In this document: one piece after another, positions 1-6,744 of the stretch | Position numbering within the stretch: the first letter of the stretch is position 1 | Layout: each line of letters begins with the position of its first letter | Assembly (NCBI GenBank): GCA_946623915.1 | Contig: CAMORQ010000039.1 | Location: 1 to 11,060 of the forward strand | Length of the DNA: 11,060 bases | Source of the DNA: an uncultured Coriobacteriaceae bacterium | Lineage (GTDB): Bacteria; Actinomycetota; Coriobacteriia; Coriobacteriales; Eggerthellaceae | Direction of reading: 5' to 3' | Translations under genes and position numbers: made by a program | The notes under the pieces: model-generated | Database searches by the model: none | Told to the model about the DNA's origin: nothing | What the model saw: the letters and a program-made list of their open reading frames with translations, nothing else

Positions 1-87
1 TCGCTGACCCTTCGACCACCTGCGGGTCCCCGCGAACGGCGGAACGGGCCGCCGCTGCAAAGCCGCAGGGCGGCCGCTGCAAAATGG
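1..87. other. Left-edge non-coding stretch with a weak hairpin and an 11-bp direct repeat
   Basis: No gene is visible between the window edge and the stop codon of the serine acetyltransferase gene. An 11-bp direct repeat, GCCGCTGCAAA, lies at 51-61 and 73-83. Between them is a small hairpin (GCCGC at 62-66, loop AGG, GCGGC at 70-74) that can be lengthened by TGCA at 56-59 pairing with TGCA at 78-81. It lies just downstream of a minus-strand gene, but no T-run follows on that strand, so it is at best a weak transcript 3' end. Confidence 0.25.
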
Positions 88-1014
88 TTATTCGCCTACA
101 GTTTCGAAGGCCTCCGGATCGGGGGCCTTTTCTGCAACGCGGACGATGACTTCTTGTCCCGCCGAGCTGACGCGCGAGTTCTTTGGAACCGAACTGGTCA
201 CGAAAATGGAACCGGCAATAACGCTTCCTTCTCCCACCACGGTTTCTCCGCCAAGCACACTCGCATTCGAATAGATGGTCACGTTATCTTCGATGGTTGG
301 ATGCCTCTTCACGCCGCGCAAGCCCTGGCCGGCACGGGTAGACAGCGCACCAAGAGTAACGCCCTGGTAAACCTTGACGTGCTTGCCGATAACGCAAGTC
401 TCGCCGATAACCACGCCCGTGGCATGGTCTATGAAGAAGTACTCGTCGATCACGGCACCTGCGTTGATATCCACGCCTGAATGCACGTGGGCGTATTCGC
501 TCATGATGCGCGGAATCAGAGGGACATCCAGCACATAGAGTTCGTGGGCAAGTCGATAGACGAAAATCGCGAAGAATCCTGGGTACGAAAAGATGATCTC
601 TTCCTTGCTCTGAGCAGCTGGATCGCCGTCGAAGGCCGCCTGCACGTCGGTGAGCAGCGTGCGTTGAACGCCCGGCAGCTTCTCGAGAAAGGTGTCGACG
701 ATTAGCTCCGTGCGTTCGGTCAGCTCGGCCGGATCCATGACCTGGTCGCGGAACAGGAGCGATTCGCGAACCTGTCGGCGCAAGGTGTCTTCGATACGCG
801 TGAGGAGCTGCCCGATAAAGTAATCGGGCTTGCCCGCTGCAACCAGGCCTTCGCTGAAGTACCGGGGGAACAGCAACGCGCGCAAATCCTTTATCAACCC
901 GATTATCTGTCCCCTACTGGGGAAATGCCTGTCTACGCAGTTGAAGCACAGTTCGCGCGCCTGATAGTTTTCAGCGATGCCCGAAACGATGGCATCCATT
1001 CTCGATATATCCAT
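88..1014 (-). CDS. cysE: Serine O-acetyltransferase (large N-terminal-domain type)
   Basis: This cytoplasmic enzyme transfers acetyl from acetyl-CoA to L-serine, giving O-acetylserine for cysteine synthesis. The 308-residue product has an all-helical N-terminal domain (about 1-160) and a left-handed beta-helix of hexapeptide repeats (about 180-285). The segment GVDINAGAVIDEYFFIDHAT places Asp182 and His197 fifteen residues apart, as for the catalytic Asp/His pair of E. coli CysE (Asp143/His158). VVIGE and VYQGVTLGA follow, then KRHPTIEDNV of the acetyl-CoA site. The family's usual DIHPGA reads DINAGA here. A longer frame reaches 1158, but the ATG at 1014 is chosen because GGGAGAGG lies just before it and homology begins at MDISRMDAIV. 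It is transcribed alone, away from the tetR gene. The C-terminus ends in Gly-Glu rather than the Ile usual for binding cysteine synthase, so classical CysE-CysK complex formation is doubtful (inference). Confidence 0.93.
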   Translation of the reverse strand: MDISRMDAIVSGIAENYQARELCFNCVDRHFPSRGQIIGLIKDLRALLFPRYFSEGLVAAGKPDYFIGQLLTRIEDTLRRQVRESLLFRDQVMDPAELTERTELIVDTFLEKLPGVQRTLLTDVQAAFDGDPAAQSKEEIIFSYPGFFAIFVYRLAHELYVLDVPLIPRIMSEYAHVHSGVDINAGAVIDEYFFIDHATGVVIGETCVIGKHVKVYQGVTLGALSTRAGQGLRGVKRHPTIEDNVTIYSNASVLGGETVVGEGSVIAGSIFVTSSVPKNSRVSSAGQEVIVRVAEKAPDPEAFETVGE

Positions 1015-1194
1015 GTTTGCCTCTCCCGCTCCTAATAATGCATACCAAGCAGAGCATCGGTCAAAAGCCGAAATCGCTTGTCCTGCCGTGCGACCTTGCG
1101 CAACGCCACCCAAGCGCATCGCCATACAGCTCCGCCCTCGTCGCCATAATAGTAACATTCATACGCATCCTCGAACCGTTGAGGGGCAAAGACA

Positions 1195-1212
1195 AACCCT
1201 GCTCGCAGGGTT
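1195..1212. promoter_or_regulatory. Palindromic operator candidate upstream of tetR
   Basis: AACCCTGC (1195-1202) and GCAGGGTT (1205-1212) are perfect inverted repeats separated by TC. The 18-bp site sits where the -35 element of the tetR promoter would be, with the -10 at 1228-1233. TetR-family repressors typically bind palindromes of this size overlapping their own promoter, so autoregulation is the likely role (inference). No T-run follows on the plus strand, so a terminator is less likely. Confidence 0.55.
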
Positions 1213-1227
1213 ACTCAAAAGAAAATG

Positions 1228-1233
1228 TATAAT
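1228..1233 (+). promoter_or_regulatory. -10 box of the tetR promoter
   Basis: A consensus TATAAT lies 33 nt before the tetR ATG. No convincing -35 hexamer is found 15-18 nt upstream; that space holds the inverted repeat at 1195-1212. A promoter that depends on its -10 and is covered by its own repressor fits this arrangement (inference). Confidence 0.5.
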
Positions 1234-1266
1234 ATAGTGTGCTAATCAGACCACTAGGGGGAATGT

Positions 1267-1947
1267 ATGGGAAGGCCAGGAGCTCCTCGCCGGCACACCA
1301 AAGAGGAAATACTTGATATCGCCGAGAGCATAATTTACGAGAGCGGACCTGCGGGTTTTTCGGTTCGCTCGCTCGCCAAGCGCGTGGGACTGTCTCCCAT
1401 GGGCCTCTACACGTATTTCCCCTCCCGTGAAAGCATCCTCGAAGCCGTGCTTGACCGATTCGCGAAGTCGCTTGACATCGCACCGATTGCAGGCGAACGC
1501 TGGGACGACACCATCAGGCGCATCACGGGAATCCTGCTGCAGATTCTGCACGAGCATCCGCAGACCATGCGCATCAACTACGACCTGCGCGACTCGTGGG
1601 CGCGCACCCAATACCGCTCCGTCTACATCATCCATAAAGACCAGGGCATGCCTGACGACGCCTACGTTCAGCTCTATTGCGGATTCAGCTCGCTCATCGC
1701 CGGATTCGTCAACGGGTGCATGCAGTCGACAGATCTCTTGGCGAAAGCCGCCGAAAGCGGCCGTGAACTCGATCCATGGGAGCGCATGATCGTAGAGCCT
1801 TTCACGGACGAAGCTTTCGCCAGGGCAGTCGAATACATCATAGATGCGATTCGCAAGATATTCGAAGACGATCCTTGCACATGGACAACACCCACCGACC
1901 CCAGCCAATGGAGCTGGACCCCACCCTCCGACAACGCGCTACAATAG
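1267..1947 (+). CDS. TetR/AcrR-family transcriptional regulator
   Basis: The 226-residue product is a typical one-component repressor. The N-terminal DNA-binding domain (about 10-58) shows the family pattern: the first helix with ILDIAESIIYESGPAGFSVR, then SLAKRVGLSPMGLYTYFPSR as the helix-turn-helix with its YxYF end. The remaining helical ligand-binding domain (about 65-200) cannot be assigned a ligand. The C-terminus is an unusual Trp/Pro/Thr-rich tail (TWTTPTDPSQWSWTPPSD). The start is fixed by AGGGGG at 1256-1261, five nt before ATG. The gene ends 32 nt before the Y-family polymerase gene on the same strand, so it probably heads that operon and may control it. The palindrome at 1195-1212 is its likely operator. 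Family assignment is firm; target and ligand are unknown. Confidence 0.92.
   Translation: MGRPGAPRRHTKEEILDIAESIIYESGPAGFSVRSLAKRVGLSPMGLYTYFPSRESILEAVLDRFAKSLDIAPIAGERWDDTIRRITGILLQILHEHPQTMRINYDLRDSWARTQYRSVYIIHKDQGMPDDAYVQLYCGFSSLIAGFVNGCMQSTDLLAKAAESGRELDPWERMIVEPFTDEAFARAVEYIIDAIRKIFEDDPCTWTTPTDPSQWSWTPPSDNALQ
1915..1945 (+). promoter_or_regulatory. Weak internal promoter candidate for the polymerase gene
   Basis: TACAAT (1940-1945) overlaps the tetR stop codon and lies 34 nt before the polymerase ATG. TGGACC at 1915-1920 is a 4/6 match to a -35, but the 19-nt spacing is long. No GAAC-N4-GTTC LexA-type box was seen near it. Confidence 0.25.
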
Positions 1948-1979
1948 CTTTAACGCCGCAAAACGCTCAGGAGGTGCCC

Positions 1980-3296
1980 ATGCGCGACGAACACAACGCC
2001 GATGGGCACGAAAAGAGCTATCTATGCATCGACCTGAAGTCGTTTTACGCCTCTGTCGAATGCATCGATCGGGGCCTCGATCCCATGACAACCGATTTGG
2101 TGGTCGCCGATCCCGAACGAAGCGAGAAAACCATCTGCCTAGCCGTATCCCCCAGCCTGAAGGCGAAAGGCGTGCGCAGCCGTTGCCGCGTGTTCGAAAT
2201 CCCCGCGCACCTTGACTACATCATGGCGACGCCGCGCATGAAACGCTACGTCGAATACTCCGCGGACATCTACGGCATCTACCTCAAATACGTGGCGAAA
2301 GAAGACATCCACGTCTATTCGATCGACGAGGTGTTCATGGATGTTACCCGCTACCTTCCGCTGTACCGATGCACGGCGCGCGAGCTGGGCGAGCGCATCC
2401 GCACCGACGTGCTGAAGACGGTGGGCATCCCCGCAACATGCGGCGTGGGGACGAATCTGTTCCTGGCAAAAGTGGCCCTCGACGTGAGCGCGAAACACTC
2501 CGACGATTTCTTTGGAATTCTCGACGAAGAAACATTCAAGAACACGATGTGGAACCACAGGCCGATAACCGATTTCTGGCGCATCGGGCGCCGCACAGCG
2601 GCCCGTCTGGAAACGTACGGCATAGAAACCCTCGGGCAGCTTGCGCTTTATCCATATCCGGAAAAGCTCTACGAGGAATTCGGCATCGATGCGGAAATCC
2701 TGATAGACCACGCTTGGGGAATCGAACCGGTGGAAATGCATCACATCAAAGAATATCGCTCGCAGAACCATTCGGTGGCCACGGCACAGGTCCTGCCCCG
2801 CGGCTACACGTTCGAAGAAGGACGTACCGTCGTCCGCGAAATGGCCGATGCTGTGCACCTCGACCTGCTGGAGAAGAACCTTGTCTGCGAAAGCGTGACG
2901 CTGACCGTCGGATACGAGCGCGACGAATACGGACATGTTGCCCCGCACGCCCACGGAACCGCGCACTGCGGCGCATTGACCAATTCGCTGCAGGCCATCA
3001 CGGAAGCGACGCTGGAGATATACGATCGCACTGTCGAGGAGGATTTGAACGTGCGCCGTATGGCGGTTTCCGCCAACAACGTGGTCGGAGCGGGCAGCGG
3101 GCAAATGAGCCTGTTCGACACGGTGGGCACGATGTCGGAAGCCGAACGCAAAGCGGAAGCCGCACGTGAAGCTGCCGTGCTCGATGTGAAGCAGCGCTTC
3201 GGGAAAAACGCGTTGGTACGCGGCACCGACCTTTTACCCCACGCTACGCAAATGGAAAGGAATTCCCAGATAGGAGGACATAAAAGTGGACAGTGA
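1980..3296 (+). CDS. Y-family translesion DNA polymerase (UmuC/UvrX-like)
   Basis: This lesion-bypass polymerase copies damaged DNA in the cytoplasm with low fidelity. The 438-residue product is full length. Palm and fingers begin with YLCIDLKSFYASVE (metal-binding Asp18, steric-gate region Phe22/Tyr23), and YSIDEVFMD gives catalytic Asp116/Glu117. A thumb with DFWRIGRRTAARLETYGI (about 198-215) and a little-finger domain (about 255-365) follow. QMSLF at 375-379 is a sliding-clamp-binding motif. The tail RFGKN...ERNSQIGGHK resembles Gram-positive YqjW/UvrX proteins rather than DinB. The start is the ATG after AGGAGGT (1969-1975); the open frame extends upstream inside tetR, but without family similarity. 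The gene overlaps the next by 11 nt. Control by TetR rather than LexA is suggested by context only. Confidence 0.93.
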   Translation: MRDEHNADGHEKSYLCIDLKSFYASVECIDRGLDPMTTDLVVADPERSEKTICLAVSPSLKAKGVRSRCRVFEIPAHLDYIMATPRMKRYVEYSADIYGIYLKYVAKEDIHVYSIDEVFMDVTRYLPLYRCTARELGERIRTDVLKTVGIPATCGVGTNLFLAKVALDVSAKHSDDFFGILDEETFKNTMWNHRPITDFWRIGRRTAARLETYGIETLGQLALYPYPEKLYEEFGIDAEILIDHAWGIEPVEMHHIKEYRSQNHSVATAQVLPRGYTFEEGRTVVREMADAVHLDLLEKNLVCESVTLTVGYERDEYGHVAPHAHGTAHCGALTNSLQAITEATLEIYDRTVEEDLNVRRMAVSANNVVGAGSGQMSLFDTVGTMSEAERKAEAAREAAVLDVKQRFGKNALVRGTDLLPHATQMERNSQIGGHKSGQ

Positions 3297-3477
3297 TGTC
3301 ACGCTTTACACGCATGGCGGAAACTGGCCACCACCTCCGCCAACCGGCCGCATGCCACTTGAGCAGCGTGCGAAAATATTCATCCCATTCGACCCGCTGA
3401 AAGGGTTCCAGGACGCGCTAAGGGAAAAGGAGCGCGAACTGGAGGAGGCGCATCCCGACATGAAACCACTCGTATAG
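3286..3477 (+). CDS. Small YolD-like protein paired with the Y-family polymerase
   Basis: The 63-residue product starts at GTG, eight nt after AGGAGG (3272-3277), and overlaps the polymerase stop by 11 nt, so the two are translationally coupled. The core MPLEQRAKIFIPFDPLKGFQ followed by a charged helix (ALREKERELEEA) matches the pattern RAxxFxPFxxLxGYxxAIxE of small YolD-like proteins encoded beside UmuC-type polymerases in Firmicutes. The N-terminus carries a five-proline run. No enzyme motif is present. An accessory role in polymerase control is inferred from the fixed pairing; I know of no established biochemical activity. The gene ends 13 nt before the converging sirtuin gene, with no clear terminator between them. 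Confidence 0.7.
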   Translation: MDSDVTLYTHGGNWPPPPPTGRMPLEQRAKIFIPFDPLKGFQDALREKERELEEAHPDMKPLV

Positions 3478-3490
3478 CGAATCGCGGACG

Positions 3491-4381
3491 CTAACCAATG
3501 CCGGCGATGCGGGGCCACGTTTCTGCAATGTTGCCCGGAACCGACACACCAGCTTGCAAGCCAGGTGCATCGATGGAGGCGGCGTCGTAGTTCATGCGCA
3601 CGAGCGTGCATCCGTCGGATTGGGCCAAACGCTCGAAGGGGAACCGAATGACGTCGGGCACGCTGAAGCCCACGCCCATTTCTAGCAGGACCAAACCGCC
3701 CGAAGCGCGGGCCTTATCGAGCCACTCGCTATAACGCTGCTCGGAAGCGCACCAGGTCCCCCCACGCAAGAACCTCTCGTCGGTGCACAGCCACGGAATC
3801 ATAACGGCGCCGCAGCGCGGGCACGTCGGCACAAGCGAAGAGTCCGACACGCGCACACGCTCGCCGGCGCGCGTGTTCAGGCGAATTGCATCGACGGCTT
3901 CCTTGGTCGGATACAGTTCGTCGTGGCAGGAACGACCGCATTGCATGAACCCATAGTCCCCCTGAGCCGCAAAGATCCGACCTGGTGCGAACCCCGCTTT
4001 GGGGAACTGCCCGTCGACGTTGGTAGTGATTATGAAGCAATCGCGGTTGTGCAGGTACGAGAACAGCTGGTCGTAGAGCTCGAGCGAGGGCGGGTTGTAC
4101 CGGTTGAACCAAATGCGTTCGGCCCAGTACGCCCACGCAGCTTCGTCGTCGGGAAACGGGTAGAACCCCGAACTGTAGAGATCGGACATGCCGTAGTAAT
4201 CGATGAAGTTCTTGAAATGCGCCTCGAAACGCTCCCCGAAGTAGGTAAGGCCCGCTGCTGACGAAAGACCCGAACCCGCTCCAAGCAGGATATGCTGCGC
4301 ACCTTCAAGTGCGTCGCGTGCGGCAGCAATCGCGTCCGCGATGCAATCGGCGTCTTGCAGTGTTTCTCCGTTATCGAACAT
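3491..4381 (-). CDS. Class M-like sirtuin (SIR2 fold), probable ADP-ribosyltransferase
   Basis: The 296-residue product has the Rossmann-type SIR2 core: ILLGAGSGLSSAAGLTY (about 31-47) binds NAD, and TTNVD (119-123) supplies the conserved Asn/Asp. Where deacetylases have the catalytic His of the HG motif, this reads AAQGDYG with Gln140. A zinc site is visible as Cys148/Cys152 and Cys187/Cys190. GERFEAHFKNF, SSGFYPF and the late MGVGFSVPDVIRFPFE are, from memory, hallmarks of class M sirtuins (SirTM), which act as protein mono-ADP-ribosyltransferases and also have Gln at this position. The substrate there is a lipoylated GcvH-like protein. No macrodomain, GcvH-like or lipoate-ligase gene is in this window. 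The start ATG at 4381 follows AAAGGTAGG; a longer frame to 4450 would run into the upstream gene. It is second in an operon, 4 nt behind the membrane-protein gene. Confidence 0.88.
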   Translation of the reverse strand: MFDNGETLQDADCIADAIAAARDALEGAQHILLGAGSGLSSAAGLTYFGERFEAHFKNFIDYYGMSDLYSSGFYPFPDDEAAWAYWAERIWFNRYNPPSLELYDQLFSYLHNRDCFIITTNVDGQFPKAGFAPGRIFAAQGDYGFMQCGRSCHDELYPTKEAVDAIRLNTRAGERVRVSDSSLVPTCPRCGAVMIPWLCTDERFLRGGTWCASEQRYSEWLDKARASGGLVLLEMGVGFSVPDVIRFPFERLAQSDGCTLVRMNYDAASIDAPGLQAGVSVPGNIAETWPRIAGIG

Positions 4382-4385
4382 GGGC

Positions 4386-4778
4386 CTACCTTTGCAACAG
4401 CACCCAGCGCACAAAACGCTTCCAGATGGGCTCTTTGATGGTTTCAGCACGCACGGGCTTCAGCTTGTACGCGGGATGGTTCTTCAAGAACACGGCACGA
4501 CACGCAAGCGTGATAGCCAATCCAGCGGCAAAGGGCAGCAAAAACGTTGCCATAAGTTCGACGGCTTCGGGTCTGGCGCTATCAAGCGCGGCGTAGACGG
4601 TCGCCAAAAGGAAGAACAAAGTCGCCACGCCGAACACAATGGTGAAGATCTTGATGAGCAGTTCTTTCGCCTTAATGGGCGTATAACGAATGCTGACGAA
4701 CACATAGAGAGCCACCGCCGCGATGGCGATACCGAAGAATATGGGAAGCAGCCTCGTGAGCCGCGCGACCATGGGCAT
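4386..4778 (-). CDS. Small three-helix membrane protein of unknown function
   Basis: The 130-residue product has three predicted transmembrane helices (about 8-30, 41-64 and 75-97), a short basic loop between the first two (IRYTPIKAK) and a basic cytoplasmic-looking tail (about 98-130, rich in Lys/Arg and ending LLQR). There is no signal-peptide cleavage site and no recognised motif. The start at 4778 is supported by AGGAG about six nt upstream on the minus strand. It is first in the operon; its stop lies 4 nt before the sirtuin ATG, so the two products are co-expressed and possibly coupled. I do not recognise the family. A membrane partner or anchor for the sirtuin is possible but only a context guess. 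Confidence 0.8.
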   Translation of the reverse strand: MPMVARLTRLLPIFFGIAIAAVALYVFVSIRYTPIKAKELLIKIFTIVFGVATLFFLLATVYAALDSARPEAVELMATFLLPFAAGLAITLACRAVFLKNHPAYKLKPVRAETIKEPIWKRFVRWVLLQR

Positions 4779-4838
4779 GCCGCACTCCTAACCTATCACG
4801 CATAAACTCTACCACTTTCGTCTTGCAAATAGGAACTT

Positions 4839-4866
4839 GTTATGCTCCTGTTTGCAATTTGCACAA
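4839..4866 (-). promoter_or_regulatory. Promoter candidate for the membrane-protein/sirtuin operon
   Basis: On the minus strand TTGTGC (4866 down to 4861) and CATAAC (4844 down to 4839) are 16 nt apart, about 60 nt before the ATG. Both hexamers are imperfect. The -35 half lies inside the 13-bp motif that recurs upstream of the rubrerythrin gene (4855-4867 and 9309-9321). Confidence 0.35.
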
Positions 4867-4867
4867 T
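4853..4867. repeat. Regulatory motif copy 1 (shared with 9309-9321)
   Basis: CAATTTGCACAAT at 4855-4867 is identical to 9309-9321. This copy also contains a perfect 11-bp palindrome, TGCAATTTGCA (4853-4863). It lies in the AT-rich divergent region between the sirtuin operon and the araC-type gene. Confidence 0.5.
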
Positions 4868-4882
4868 ATCGTTAAAATAAGC

Positions 4883-4900
4883 TAATATATCAAGATATTA
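4883..4900. promoter_or_regulatory. AT-rich palindrome upstream of the araC-type gene
   Basis: TAATAT (4883-4888) and ATATTA (4895-4900) form perfect inverted arms around ATCAAG, ending 47 nt before the araC-type ATG. The spacing to the gene suits an operator near the promoter. AT-rich sequence forms such palindromes easily, so support is modest. Confidence 0.35.
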
Positions 4901-4947
4901 ATCGTAGAAGTTATCATTATTGGGTTAAACGAGAGTAAGAGGAACTT

Positions 4948-5862
4948 ATGGCCCCAAACCTTTCATCCACCATCGACCCTGCCGTGCTCGCTGAAGCGGC
5001 GGAAAGCGTCCGCTACGAACAGCCAGGCGTCCCGTTGTACGTGAAAGAAGAAGGTGAAAGCAACTGCGTCCAACACGACCCCTTGATGCATTGGCACGAT
5101 GGCGTTGAACTGATCCATGTCCTTGCGGGAGGCATGCGTTGCCTGATCAACGACTTCGAACTCGATTTACAACCTGGCGATTTCTGCTTCATCAACAGCG
5201 GCCAGATGCATGTAGCCGATAGCGGATCGCACGGCGACTACCGCGCCAACATCGTCGTGCTCGATCCGTCGCTGTTAACGCGCAACGACACGGTGTTTGC
5301 CCAATATGTCAAACCAATCATCGACAACGACGATTTTACCCATTTCCATCTCCTGGCCTCGACTGGTTCCGCGACCGAACTGTGCCGCCTTGTTGATGAA
5401 ATCAGCGAGCTGGAGCGCAACCGCCCGCCCGCATACGAGCTGACGGTCATAGGGCTGCTCCATCTCGTGTTCACGCGCATCTACCTGGCCTACACCGCCG
5501 AAAACGTGGAGTTCTACCCCACCGACCACGATGCAAGCACACAGCGCCGCATGTCGCAGTACATCTACGACCACTTCTCCGAAAAGGTCACCCTCGACGA
5601 CATCGCTGCCGCCGGCAACGTCAGCCGCTCGAAGTGCTCCAAAGTGTTCAAGCATTATCTGCAGAAGAGCCCCATCGACTTCCTGAACCTGTACCGGCTG
5701 GAAGTCGCCAGCCGCTTGCTGACGAACACAACCGAAAGCGTATCGCGCATCGCATCCGCCTGCGGGTTCAGCCAGCAAAGCTATTTCGACCGACAATTCG
5801 GACGGGCCTTCGGCTGCACCCCACGCGAATACCGCGAACGGCAGCAGGCCCGGGCCAGCTAG
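4948..5862 (+). CDS. AraC-family transcriptional regulator with cupin sensor domain
   Basis: The 304-residue product has an N-terminal cupin-type ligand-binding domain (about 20-125) and a C-terminal pair of helix-turn-helices (about 200-300). The cupin shows HWHDGVE (His48, His50, Glu54) and later QMHVA (His88), the arrangement by which cupins often bind a metal or small ligand. The DNA-binding half has SEKVTLDDIAAAGNVSRSKC for the first helix-turn-helix, SVSRIASACGFSQQSYFDRQ for the second, and the family ending FGCTPREYR. The start follows AAGAGGAA (4937-4944). The stop is 9 nt before the trigger-factor-like gene, so this regulator is encoded at the head of the operon it most likely controls, possibly with the divergent sirtuin operon as a second target. 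Ligand unknown. Confidence 0.93.
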   Translation: MAPNLSSTIDPAVLAEAAESVRYEQPGVPLYVKEEGESNCVQHDPLMHWHDGVELIHVLAGGMRCLINDFELDLQPGDFCFINSGQMHVADSGSHGDYRANIVVLDPSLLTRNDTVFAQYVKPIIDNDDFTHFHLLASTGSATELCRLVDEISELERNRPPAYELTVIGLLHLVFTRIYLAYTAENVEFYPTDHDASTQRRMSQYIYDHFSEKVTLDDIAAAGNVSRSKCSKVFKHYLQKSPIDFLNLYRLEVASRLLTNTTESVSRIASACGFSQQSYFDRQFGRAFGCTPREYRERQQARAS

Positions 5863-5871
5863 GAACGCACG

Positions 5872-6735
5872 ATGAACTACTCTGTCGAATCAATCGACGC
5901 GTTCAGGCGTCGGATAACCGTGGAATTCGATCCCGACGAAGTGGACATCGAGTTCGAGCACACATACGCTGATTTCGCGTTCCGCTTCCCCATCGAAGGC
6001 TATGCACCCGGGCAAGCGCCTCACGATGCGATTGACGCCGCTTTCGACGCCGATGCCGTTGCCGCCGCTGTGGGAAAGGCGCTTTGCGACAAAGGATTCG
6101 GCCGCGTGTTGGGCGACGCGGATCTGGTGAAAATCGGGGAACCGACCTTCGCCCGAACGGACCTACCCATAGCTCACGAAACGTTCTCATTCGCTTTGGA
6201 AGTCGATTGCGCACCCGTCTACGAACTGTCCAGCTACGATCCTGTCAAAGTCATTCTTCCCGCAATGGGAACCAGCGCCACCATGGCGCCCGCGTTGCAG
6301 AAAATGCGCGAAAACGAAGCGCTCCACGCTCTGCAGAAACGCCTGGAGGGCGATATCCCCGAAATCATGGTGGACGCCCAAGAGCAAATCCAGCTTCAGG
6401 AAATCTACGCGAAAGCCAACGCCCAGAACATGCCGTTCCAGACTTACCTTGTCCAACAGCGCATCGACCCCGACCAGTTCCAAGAGGAGCTGGAACAACA
6501 GGCCGAAGAAATGGTGCGGCGCAACCTTGCGCTTGAAGCATGGGCGCGTCACATCGGCGTGGAAGCAACCGACAGGCAGATCCAGGCGAACTTCGAGCGC
6601 AGCGGGGTGCCGTTTCCCAAGTTGGAGGAAGCCCGTTGGCGCGAAAGCGGCCGCATTGCCGAATTACGCGCCGCGATTAGGCGGGCAGGAGCATTGCGCA
6701 ACATCATGGAGACCCTCGTGGTCGAAACGGTTTAG
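5872..6735 (+). CDS. Trigger-factor-related chaperone lacking the PPIase domain
   Basis: The 287-residue product is much shorter than ordinary trigger factor (about 430). Residues 1-50 align without gaps to my memory of E. coli Tig: SVESIDAFRRRITVEF, then IEGYAPGQAP at 41-50, where Tig has GFRKGKVP. Thus the FRK ribosome-docking residues (44-46) read YAP. Residues about 85-130 fit the end of the ribosome-binding domain (PTF...FALEVDCAPVYELSSYDP). The peptidyl-prolyl isomerase domain that should follow is absent; after a short linker (about 131-145) the C-terminal helical cradle begins (IPEIMVDAQEQIQLQEI, ALEAWARHIGVEATDRQI). AGGAA at 5861-5865 precedes the start. The next gene begins 9 nt after the stop. 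A cytoplasmic holdase not bound to ribosomes is the simplest reading, by inference. It is an intact frame, not a pseudogene. Confidence 0.8.
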   Translation: MNYSVESIDAFRRRITVEFDPDEVDIEFEHTYADFAFRFPIEGYAPGQAPHDAIDAAFDADAVAAAVGKALCDKGFGRVLGDADLVKIGEPTFARTDLPIAHETFSFALEVDCAPVYELSSYDPVKVILPAMGTSATMAPALQKMRENEALHALQKRLEGDIPEIMVDAQEQIQLQEIYAKANAQNMPFQTYLVQQRIDPDQFQEELEQQAEEMVRRNLALEAWARHIGVEATDRQIQANFERSGVPFPKLEEARWRESGRIAELRAAIRRAGALRNIMETLVVETV

Positions 6736-6744
6736 GAGATTAAT

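Larger units (their letters stand above)
1015..1266. promoter_or_regulatory. Divergent intergenic region between cysE and tetR
   Basis: This 252-bp spacer must hold promoters for both genes. The plus-strand promoter and palindrome next to tetR are listed separately. For the minus-strand cysE, TATTAT (1151 down to 1146) with a poor TTCGAG (1175 down to 1170) is the best pair I found, with 18-nt spacing and low confidence. Short open frames here show no recognisable protein. Confidence 0.5.

Noticed and set aside
1015..1158. 48-residue N-terminal extension of the serine acetyltransferase
   Set aside because: Arg/Gly-rich and without similarity to the family; the internal ATG at 1014 has a good ribosome-binding site.
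2139..3104. Long 321-codon open frame on the minus strand opposite the polymerase gene
   Set aside because: It mirrors the GC-rich third-position pattern of the plus-strand polymerase, which has all catalytic motifs; the translation shows no family features and no ribosome-binding site was seen.
3475..3493. TAGCG/CGCTA stem joining the two converging stop codons as a bidirectional terminator
   Set aside because: Only 5 bp with a 9-nt loop and no T-runs on either strand; the pairing is explained by the two TAG stops.
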